From NCBI GenBank assembly GCA_027063545.1, contig JAMORN010000131.1, positions 1-7,460 of the forward strand: a stretch of DNA of 7,460 nucleotides, read 5' to 3'. The notes beneath the pieces are model-generated. The model searched no databases and was not told the origin of the DNA. It saw nothing but the letters and a program-made list of their open reading frames with translations. A program made the position numbers and the translations under genes. This DNA comes from JAMORN01 sp027063545 [NCBI: bacterium]. Its GTDB lineage: Bacteria; JAMORN01. This document shows, piece after piece, positions 1-5,960 of this stretch; position 1 is the first letter of the stretch, and each line of letters begins with the position of its first letter.

Positions 1-191
1 GTAAAATAAGCTCCAAAATCAAAAAAATCTATATCTGAAAAGTGATCTTTAATCTCAAAATTTAAATCTCTTTCCAAACCAAAACCAGTACCTATAATAA
101 ATTCATTACCTATATCTTGAATAATATCCTGACTATATAAATAACTCTGTAGAAAAAACATAAAAATTATTAGATTTAATATTACTCTCAT
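1..191 (-). CDS. Exported protein of unknown function, N-terminal fragment (cut by window edge)
   Basis: A reading frame opens with ATG at 191 and stays open for 63 codons to the left edge. The first 20 or so residues (MRVILNLIIFMFFLQSYLYS) form a signal peptide: one early Arg, a hydrophobic core, then a polar stretch with a plausible signal peptidase I cut after Ser20, before Gln-Asp. There is no lipobox Cys. The visible mature part contains a Gly-rich GTGFGLER stretch and alternating aromatic, acidic and hydrophobic residues (DIDFFDFGAYF). This could be the start of a beta-rich periplasmic or outer-membrane protein, but that is a guess. The start lies 11 bases after the stop of the HD-domain gene, with a weak AGG-containing ribosome site, so it is probably the next gene of the same operon. 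I do not recognise the family. Confidence 0.6.
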   Translation of the reverse strand, partial: MRVILNLIIFMFFLQSYLYSQDIIQDIGNEFIIGTGFGLERDLNFEIKDHFSDIDFFDFGAYF

Positions 192-202
192 AAACCTGAA
201 AT

Positions 203-820
203 CTATAGGTAATCTAATATTTTTATATCATCTAATAAAGAATAATCTAATTTCTTTGTTTCTTCTCCATTATAATCAATCTCAAATCCATGTTCTACCA
301 AATAATTATGTTGATCTATCATTCTTTTGGCGTAATCTTCTCCTATTTCTTTTAAGTATCTTTTTATTGGAAAAATAACATCTTTAATCTTATCTCCTTT
401 AACCCTATTATCAGCATAAGAAACAATTATCTCCTCTATGGTTATAGGAACATAATTATCTAATTTCATTGGTAATTTTTGCTTTTTTATATCTTCCTCT
501 GTAATTCCTACTCCAACATGATTTCTGGCAATCATTGCTATTTTTTCATCAATCCCTTCTTTTAAAAGAATTTCATATCCTTTAACCCCATGATTTATTG
601 AATTTATATCCCCTAATTTATACAAAGCCCTTGCAATATCATGTAGTAGAGCTCCTCTTGAAATAATCTCTAAATCAATATCATCTTTTATTTGTTCTGC
701 TATAAATAAAGAAAGCTTTTCTACAGCCAATACATGAGATAAAATTATCTCAAAAAATTCTTTTGTATATTTTTTTAATAACTCAATTGCTTCTTTCCTT
801 GATGGTATATATCCATTCAT
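203..820 (-). CDS. HD-domain protein, putative metal-dependent phosphohydrolase (TIGR00295-like)
   Basis: This 205-residue soluble protein carries the HD superfamily metal site: His29 (SHVLAVEKLS), the His60-Asp61 pair (ALLHDIAR), His77 (NHGVKGYEIL), His101 (ARNHVGVGI) and Asp137 (SYADN). The HGVKGYEILLKEG...IARNHVGVGIT...VPITIEE order resembles the small HDIG proteins of the TIGR00295 type, which are common in archaea and found in some bacteria. HD proteins with this metal set usually hydrolyse phosphate mono- or diesters of nucleotides or RNA; the substrate here is unknown. Residues 145-205 are a helical, charged tail outside the core domain. The ATG overlaps the stop of the ATPase gene (ATGA, 820-817), and its TGAGGT ribosome site lies inside that gene, so the two are probably translationally coupled and may work together. 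No signal peptide or membrane segment is visible. The HD fold is sure; the function is not. Confidence 0.85.
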   Translation of the reverse strand: MNGYIPSRKEAIELLKKYTKEFFEIILSHVLAVEKLSLFIAEQIKDDIDLEIISRGALLHDIARALYKLGDINSINHGVKGYEILLKEGIDEKIAMIARNHVGVGITEEDIKKQKLPMKLDNYVPITIEEIIVSYADNRVKGDKIKDVIFPIKRYLKEIGEDYAKRMIDQHNYLVEHGFEIDYNGEETKKLDYSLLDDIKILDYL

Positions 821-2472
821 ATCTTATACCTCACACTTCTTAATCTATGTAATGCAAATATTATTTCATATTTTCTTGGTAAGATATAGCTTGGAGAATC
901 TTTAACTAATAAATTTTCGAAATTGTTTATTTTAATATCTTCCAAAAATTTCTCTACCATATCAACAATATTATATTTTTTTCCATACTTTTTATAACTT
1001 AAATATACTATCTCTCCTATAGTTTTTAATTGATTTGAAGAAATAATAGTTTCTATTTTAGATGTATCAATACTATAATTACCAAAAATAATTGTAGTTT
1101 TATCTTTAGATTTAATCTTTATTTTCTTTCCTTTATAAGGATTTATTACATTCTCTTTGAGTCTTCTAGGAGAAATTATATAAAAGTCTTCATAATTATA
1201 ATTTTTAATATTAGAATTTTTAGTCTTAAAAAAATCTTTTACTTTTATAGTAATATCCTCCATCTTATATTCCCTCATCAGAAAAACTCTGTCTGCAACC
1301 TTAAGATATTCTCCTACACCTCCTGTTATTATAATAGATGAAATCTTATATTTTTCATATATTTCTCTAACCCTGTACAAAAAAGGAATAATAGGCTCTA
1401 TATCATGAGTAATAAAATTTGAAATTATCTCATCCTTTACCATAAAATTTGTTGCTGAAGTATCCTCATCTATTAATATAAATCTACTTCCAGCTTCCAG
1501 TGCCTCAATTATATTAGCCGCCTGGGATGTTGAACCACTACTATCTAAAGTATAAAATCTCTTTGTATCTTTACCATAGGGTAAATTTCTTATAAAAGGA
1601 GATATATCCAGATCAGCTACATATCTTCCATCTTCTGCTCTAATCTTAACAGCATCATCTCTAGTTATAACAAATTCTCTACCATCACCTTTTATATGAT
1701 TATAAATCCCTGCTTCTATAGCTTCTAATAAAGTAGTTTTACCATGAAATCCTCCGCCTGTAATAATATTAACTCCTTCCTTTATTAAAGCTCCTCTTAT
1801 TATGTTACCTGAAGGTAATTTAATTTCAACTTCAATAGAAGAAGGAGATATAAATTTTATAGCATTTTTTAAAGGTTTATCTGAAATTCCAGATTCTCTA
1901 GGTAATATTGAACCATTGGCTATAAATACTAAAGCATTATTTTTCTTTAAAAAGTCTCTTATAAATTGTTGATCTAAATAAAGTTCTATATGCTTATTTA
2001 ATTTATCTTTATCTAATGAATCATAAAATAATGAATTCTGAACAATTTTAGGGAGGTTATTTAAAATTATCTTTATAGCTTCATTTGCTAATATTCTTCT
2101 TCCTTTTGCTGGAAGTTGTATATTTATTTTAAATACTAAAGTATCATCATTATCAAAAAAACCTATACTTCTGTATAATACTTTCTGAAGAGGCTTAGGT
2201 ACAATTATATTTTTATCATTTATATTCCGGAAAAATTCTCTATGTAAATAATCAATTAAAGCAACCCTTTTATCAAAACTATCTCTTAATTGTAAGGGTA
2301 TATTATGAGACTTTACCTTTATTATTGCTGCTGAAGGTGGAGCATATGGGTCTGATTGTATATGACTAAAAAATATGGAAAAATCTTTAAAATAAAATTC
2401 TTTTTTTTCTAAAATTTTATAATGTTTATATCCTTTAAAATCTATGTTCAATAGTATATCTTTTAGCTTCAT
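817..2472 (-). CDS. Predicted ABC-class ATPase (COG3044 / PF09818 family)
   Basis: This 551-residue protein matches the whole length of the COG3044 'predicted ATPase of the ABC class' family. The family landmarks appear in order: an N-terminal region with DPYAPPSAA (41-49) and LPAKGRRILA (120-129); Walker A GGGFHGKTT (239-247); the family block KGDGREFVITRDDAVKIRAEDGR (261-283, conserved through DGREFV and the IRAEDGR end); the ABC signature SGSTSQAANIIEALE (312-326); Walker B FILIDEDTSATNF (331-343) with Glu336 next to the final Asp; a later ITGGVGEYL segment (382-390); and a C-terminal LPRKYEIIFALHRLR box. There are no membrane segments, so this is not a transporter subunit. The cellular role is not established in bacteria. 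From memory, the trypanosome mitochondrial RNA-editing factor MRB1590 belongs to this family and binds RNA, which makes an RNA-related role plausible. A good AAAGGAG site supports the ATG at 2472. The gene's end overlaps the HD gene by four bases. Confidence 0.92.
   Translation of the reverse strand: MKLKDILLNIDFKGYKHYKILEKKEFYFKDFSIFFSHIQSDPYAPPSAAIIKVKSHNIPLQLRDSFDKRVALIDYLHREFFRNINDKNIIVPKPLQKVLYRSIGFFDNDDTLVFKINIQLPAKGRRILANEAIKIILNNLPKIVQNSLFYDSLDKDKLNKHIELYLDQQFIRDFLKKNNALVFIANGSILPRESGISDKPLKNAIKFISPSSIEVEIKLPSGNIIRGALIKEGVNIITGGGFHGKTTLLEAIEAGIYNHIKGDGREFVITRDDAVKIRAEDGRYVADLDISPFIRNLPYGKDTKRFYTLDSSGSTSQAANIIEALEAGSRFILIDEDTSATNFMVKDEIISNFITHDIEPIIPFLYRVREIYEKYKISSIIITGGVGEYLKVADRVFLMREYKMEDITIKVKDFFKTKNSNIKNYNYEDFYIISPRRLKENVINPYKGKKIKIKSKDKTTIIFGNYSIDTSKIETIISSNQLKTIGEIVYLSYKKYGKKYNIVDMVEKFLEDIKINNFENLLVKDSPSYILPRKYEIIFALHRLRSVRYKI
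828..833 (-). promoter_or_regulatory. Ribosome binding site of the HD-domain gene, inside the ATPase coding end
   Basis: TGAGGT on the minus strand lies 7 bases before the ATG at 820 and is read as part of the last codons of the upstream ATPase gene. Together with the ATGA overlap it supports the ATG at 820 as the start and suggests re-initiation by ribosomes finishing the ATPase. Confidence 0.55.
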
Positions 2473-2478
2473 ACTTTT

Positions 2479-2486
2479 ACTCCTTT
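2479..2486 (-). promoter_or_regulatory. Ribosome binding site of the ABC-class ATPase
   Basis: AAAGGAGT on the minus strand sits 6 bases before the ATG at 2472, in the 23-base gap after the glycerate kinase stop. This is the longest intergenic gap in the window, and it is too short to hold a promoter or terminator of its own. Confidence 0.7.
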
Positions 2487-2495
2487 CACAATGCT

Positions 2496-3619
2496 TTACT
2501 TATCTATAAGAATCAATAAATTTATCATTGTATTAATAATATTATCCTTTGTTTTTGAGATAGCTTCTTCTAAACTTAAAGGTTCGTTTAATATAGAAAA
2601 AATAGAAACATTATCCTTTAATAAATCTTCTGTATAATCTACAGCTCCAGATAATACTACTACCTTTTTATTAAGGGATTTTCCCTCTTGAGCCAATTTT
2701 CCTATTACTTTATGAAATAAAGATTGAAAATCTGTCCTACCCTCTCCTGTAATTAATATATCTGAACTTTCAAGTTTTTCTCTAATATAAAGTCTATTCC
2801 AAAAATAAGTTCTGATTTTTCTAGCATTGAAAAACCCCAAGAAATACCACCTGCTACTCCCATTTTTTCTTTAGTATAATTTCCCTGTTTATTAAAAGCC
2901 TTTTCTACAAGTCTTACAATTCTACTAGCATCCTTTTCCAATCTAGAAAGTTCCTCTTGTTTTACACCTTTTTGAGGAGCATAAATTAAAAGTCCTCCAT
3001 TTTCTCCTAATAAAGGATTATTAACATCACAAAAAATCTTTATTTTTGGTAATTTTTCTATATTTTCCTTGACTATCTCAATCTCCTCTACCTTATTCCA
3101 AACAATAGGGGTAATATTTGTTACCTCTCCAAATTTCCATAAAAACCTTACAACCTCAAGTCCTTCTAATATTCCAAGTCCTAAATCAACAGTTGTACTA
3201 CCCCCTAACCCTATATATATTTTTTCAACATCTAAATTTTCAATGACCTTTTTTATTAATATACCTATACCTTTAGAAGAATAATAAAATGGCTTTCTTT
3301 CATCTACCTTTTTATAATGTATACCTATAACTCTGGCTGATTCGATAACTACGATTTTTTCATCCCTATAATACAATACTTCAGCTTCTATTTTATCAAA
3401 TTCAAAATCAATAGTTTCAAATTTTATAATCTCACCTTTTTTATGAAAATTAAATACCTCTAAAAATCCTTCTCCCCCATCACTCACAGGAAACATTTCA
3501 TAATCTATCTCTCTATTATATAAGAGATTATATTTTTTTATTGCTTCTTTTATTATATTAGAAACTTCAATGGTAGAATAAACACCTTTATAACTATCTG
3601 GAGCTATTAACACTTTCAT
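2496..3619 (-). pseudogene. glxK: Glycerate kinase, type II (GarK/GlxK family), interrupted by a -1 frameshift
   Basis: Type II glycerate kinases phosphorylate D-glycerate with ATP, feeding it into lower glycolysis. The first frame (3619-2753) shows PDSYKG (7-12), VSDGGEGF (45-52), GLGGSTTVDLG (137-147), CDVNNPLLGENGG (197-209), APQKG (214-218) and GVAGG (254-258). It leaves the family pattern after about residue 281 and stops seven codons later. The rest of the family pattern continues in another frame down to 2496: KLESSDILITGEGRTDFQSL, then KVVVLSGAV and an acidic-helical C-terminus. Adding one A to the A5 run at 2775-2779 restores a continuous 374-residue protein, the normal length for the family. 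Both pieces are well conserved, so the break is recent, a homopolymer sequencing error, or (less likely) a recoding site. The ATG at 3619 has a very strong AAGGAGGAG site. The ATG at 2840 that opens the second frame is not a real start, because the bases there encode the conserved first-frame segment. Confidence 0.88.
2774..2780 (-). other. Frameshift site in the glycerate kinase gene (G-AAAAA-C)
   Basis: On the minus strand the first frame reads GAG AAA AAC TTG, and the conserved continuation needs CTT GAA AGT (Leu-Glu-Ser). One extra A gives GAG AAA AAA CTT GAA and a smooth family-like EKKLESSDILITGEG. A ribosomal -1 slip on AAA AAC would give EKNLESSD, also acceptable. The G before AAA makes the heptamer a poor slippery site, and I see no convincing downstream stem-loop, so an indel is preferred. 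Confidence 0.8.
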
Positions 3620-3624
3620 TACTA

Positions 3625-3633
3625 CTCCTCCTT
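3625..3633 (-). promoter_or_regulatory. Ribosome binding site of glycerate kinase
   Basis: AAGGAGGAG on the minus strand fills most of the 14-base gap after the sppA stop codon and lies 5 bases before the ATG at 3619. It is one of the two strongest Shine-Dalgarno matches here and fixes the start. Confidence 0.75.
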
Positions 3634-4515
3634 TTATTTATAATAAACATTTATAGAACTTTCTTCTGTATAATATTTCTTTATATTTATATCTAAATAT
3701 TTAAAAAAACTATCCATTAAATCATCTATTAAAATATCCATAAATTTCTTTTTTTTCTTCATTTTATATATCTTCAACTCTTTCCCTACAACTTTTTCAG
3801 CAATATCAACGGCATCGTAAAAATTGCCAATTTTATCAATAAATCCTAGTTTTAAAGCCTGAGTTCCTGTAATAACTCTTCCGTCTGCATATTTTTTTAA
3901 GGTATCAAGTTCTATTCTTCCTTTTCTAGAACTATATACATCATCAAGAAAATCTTGATATGTTATATTAACAAGATTCTGTAAGTACTCTCTTTCTTCT
4001 TTTGACAACTCTCTAAATGGATTTCCCACATCTTTAAATTTTCCTGTTTTTATAACCTCTGTTTTAATCCCTATTTTATCAAAAAGCTTCTTATATTGTT
4101 GAAGAAACATAATAACCCCTATAGATCCTATTAAAGAACCTTTATTTGCTACTATACTATCACACGCAGAGGCTACATAATAAGCCCCACTTGCTGCTAT
4201 ATTTTCAATTGAGCATATCACAGGCTTTTTCTCTTTTACTCTTATAATTTCTCTATATATTTCCTGCGAAGCTCCTACAGCCCCTCCAGGAGAATTTATT
4301 CTTATAATAATAGCTTTTATATTATCATCATCTTTAGCTTCTTCTAATTTTTCTATTATCTTTTGAGAGGTAATTATATCACCCATTAAATCTATTACTG
4401 CTACCTTATCTGCTGTATCTTTTACATCCGTTATTTTAATCTCTTTTTTATCTGAAAAAAATATTTTGTAAACTATTACTATAAGTATTAACCCCCAAAA
4501 TAATTTCTTTAACAT
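3634..4515 (-). CDS. sppA: Signal peptide peptidase SppA (S49 family serine protease)
   Basis: This 293-residue protein is the short, single-domain SppA form. It is a membrane-anchored serine protease that degrades leftover signal peptides and other membrane peptides at the outer face of the cytoplasmic membrane. Residues 5-20 form one N-terminal membrane anchor. Then come the IRINSPGGAVGASQEI motif (71-86), the nucleophile Ser109 in ENIAASGAYYVASACD (104-119), KGSLIGSIGVI (125-135) and the general base Lys161 in KTGKFKDVGNPFRELSKEER. The Ser-Lys spacing of 52 residues is that of the Bacillus-type enzyme. ADGRVITGTQALKLGFIDKIG (210-230) is the conserved C-terminal box. A Lys-rich patch encoded by an A8 run near 3749-3756 precedes a short helical tail. 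A strong AGGAGGTG site supports the ATG at 4515, two bases after the murJ stop. Both catalytic residues are present, so it should be active. Confidence 0.95.
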   Translation of the reverse strand: MLKKLFWGLILIVIVYKIFFSDKKEIKITDVKDTADKVAVIDLMGDIITSQKIIEKLEEAKDDDNIKAIIIRINSPGGAVGASQEIYREIIRVKEKKPVICSIENIAASGAYYVASACDSIVANKGSLIGSIGVIMFLQQYKKLFDKIGIKTEVIKTGKFKDVGNPFRELSKEEREYLQNLVNITYQDFLDDVYSSRKGRIELDTLKKYADGRVITGTQALKLGFIDKIGNFYDAVDIAEKVVGKELKIYKMKKKKKFMDILIDDLMDSFFKYLDINIKKYYTEESSINVYYK

Positions 4516-4517
4516 TT

Positions 4518-5960
4518 CTAAACACCTCCTATCTTATAAGTTTGTGTTAGTTTAAATATTAAAGTTAATATAAAAAAAGTTAATATAAAAATTAATATGG
4601 CTAACTTAACAAACTCCATATTTAGTTTTAATCTATTTAACCCCTTATAAATAAAATATAAATTTAGATAACTATTAATAATAAATGCAATACCTGTTGC
4701 TAAAGCAATACCTCCAGTGGAGAGGATTTTATATAAAAAATAGTTTAATATTATATTCATCGACAATGAAATTGTTGATGAAAATAATACCAATTTTTGT
4801 TTTTGTAAAACATATAAAGCCCTACTAAATATAGAAGTTAATGACATTCCCAATAAAGATAACATATAAAAATTTAAGGTAAACGAAACACTTTTTACAT
4901 CGTTTAAATTAAAATTTCCTCTTTTATAAACTATTTTTACAATATCCTCTGAAAATATAATAGTAAATATAATTATGGGTATAATAAATAAAATGTTGTA
5001 TAACACACCTTTTTTTAATCTATTCAAGAAAACTCCATAATCCTCATAGCTATTTGTTAGCTCTATCATAACAACTCTATTAATAGCCAAACTAACCAAT
5101 GCAAATGGTAATTGAACCAATCTAAAGCTATAATAAAGAGAAGAAATAGCACCTTCAAATAGTAAAGAAGCTAAATGTCTATCTACAACTATCGATGCTT
5201 TAGAAAAAAAAGTTTCTATTAATATGGGAAAAAATCCCAAAAATACATTTTTTTTCTCTTTGTTATATAATTCTAATTCTACTGATACTTCTATATTTTT
5301 TAATATTCTTCGATTTTTTATATTATCTTTGAAATTTTTTATTCTTTTATATGAAATAATAAAAAATAAGATACTAAATAAAGCCATAGAAAATCCTGAA
5401 AGTAAATAGCTCCATGGAAGTACATTAAAGCTTAAATATCCAATAAAAGCAATAATTGTTAATATTAATGTTAGATTTCCAATTAATTGTAAGATAGAAT
5501 ATAAAAAGAATTTTTTAAAAAAAAGTAAATATGTACCAAAATAAGCATAAATAGTTATAAATATAAGATAAAATATAACAATCTGAGAAAACCTAACCGC
5601 TAAATTAAAATTTTTTACCCCTGGAGCTATTATATTAACTATATGACCAATATTAAAAAAAAGAATTAAACTTAAAATAATACTCATCCAAAAGAATAAA
5701 TTAAGAAAATAGATAAAAAATTTTTTATGATATTGGCTATCCAGACTATTGTAAATTCGGGAAAAGGCAGGTATTACTGCTCCCTCAATTACTTTTTCAC
5801 CTACTATATCCCTTAGTAAATTTCCTATTGTTACAGCAACAACCCATGAATCCATTACAACAGAAGCACCAAAATAATAGGCATATATAAGTTCTCTAAA
5901 AAAACCTGAAATTCTACTTAAGAAGGTCCCAAATATTAGCTTTAATATATTATAAATCAT
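4518..5960 (-). CDS. murJ: MurJ-family lipid II flippase (MOP superfamily)
   Basis: This 480-residue polytopic membrane protein should move undecaprenyl-linked lipid II across the cytoplasmic membrane for peptidoglycan synthesis. The family start is clear: GTFLSRISGFFREL (11-24), FGASVVMDSW (30-39), GNLLRDIVGEKVIEGAVIPAFSRIY (46-70). Arg16, Arg22, Asp37 and Arg50 line up with the functionally important R18, R24, D39 and R52 of E. coli MurJ, two residues offset. Arg280 in LYYSFRLVQLPFALVS matches E. coli R270, although the Asp normally just before it is Phe here. Repeated hydrophobic segments suggest 12-14 membrane spans. A charged stretch at about 205-238 is the cytoplasmic loop between the two halves. 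The ATG shares a base with the stop of the upstream gene (TAATG) and has no good Shine-Dalgarno site, so translation probably depends on coupling. The length is slightly short for the family. A role as a MurJ paralogue exporting another lipid-linked glycan cannot be excluded. Confidence 0.92.
   Translation of the reverse strand: MIYNILKLIFGTFLSRISGFFRELIYAYYFGASVVMDSWVVAVTIGNLLRDIVGEKVIEGAVIPAFSRIYNSLDSQYHKKFFIYFLNLFFWMSIILSLILFFNIGHIVNIIAPGVKNFNLAVRFSQIVIFYLIFITIYAYFGTYLLFFKKFFLYSILQLIGNLTLILTIIAFIGYLSFNVLPWSYLLSGFSMALFSILFFIISYKRIKNFKDNIKNRRILKNIEVSVELELYNKEKKNVFLGFFPILIETFFSKASIVVDRHLASLLFEGAISSLYYSFRLVQLPFALVSLAINRVVMIELTNSYEDYGVFLNRLKKGVLYNILFIIPIIIFTIIFSEDIVKIVYKRGNFNLNDVKSVSFTLNFYMLSLLGMSLTSIFSRALYVLQKQKLVLFSSTISLSMNIILNYFLYKILSTGGIALATGIAFIINSYLNLYFIYKGLNRLKLNMEFVKLAILIFILTFFILTLIFKLTQTYKIGGV
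4523..4530 (-). promoter_or_regulatory. Ribosome binding site of sppA, inside the murJ 3' end
   Basis: AGGAGGTG on the minus strand lies 7 bases before the sppA ATG and also encodes the last residues (Ile-Gly-Gly-Val) of MurJ. A perfect site embedded in the coding end gives sppA its own strong initiation despite the two-base gap. Confidence 0.75.
4561..4590 (-). repeat. Two-copy 15-base tandem repeat inside the murJ 3' end
   Basis: On the plus strand the 15-base unit aaagttaatataaaa occurs twice in direct succession (4561-4575 and 4576-4590). Fifteen bases keep the frame, and in MurJ the repeat yields the doubled FILT motif (FILTFFILTL) in the last membrane segment. It probably arose by local slippage and lengthened the helix without breaking it. 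Confidence 0.7.

Noticed and set aside
2774-2780. Programmed -1 ribosomal frameshift as the main explanation
   Set aside because: GAAAAAC is not a good slippery heptamer, no upstream Shine-Dalgarno stimulator or stable downstream hairpin is visible, and glycerate kinases are not known for recoding. A one-base indel explains the data more simply.
2496-2840. A separate 114-residue protein starting at ATG 2840
   Set aside because: Its first 16 or so residues are an out-of-frame reading of bases that encode the conserved glycerate kinase sequence. Only the later part, from about KLESSD onward, is real, and it is the C-terminus of that kinase.
3069-3284. 71-codon open frame on the plus strand
   Set aside because: It lies wholly inside the well-conserved glycerate kinase gene on the other strand, has a low-complexity Ser/Pro/Thr composition typical of antisense frames, and has no ribosome site.
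3749-3756. A8 run in sppA as a phase-variation switch or second frameshift
   Set aside because: The frame stays open and plausible on both sides of the run, the protein has normal family length, and such runs are common by chance at this base composition.
4545-4600. AT-rich block near the murJ/sppA junction as a promoter
   Set aside because: TATAAT-like strings occur throughout this AT-rich window. The block lies in coding sequence, with the tandem repeat explained by MurJ's last membrane segment, and no matched -35 element stands out.
5224-5409. 61-codon open frame on the plus strand
   Set aside because: It is antisense to the cytoplasmic-loop region of murJ. Its Phe/Leu/Ile/Asn content simply mirrors AT-rich codons of that gene.
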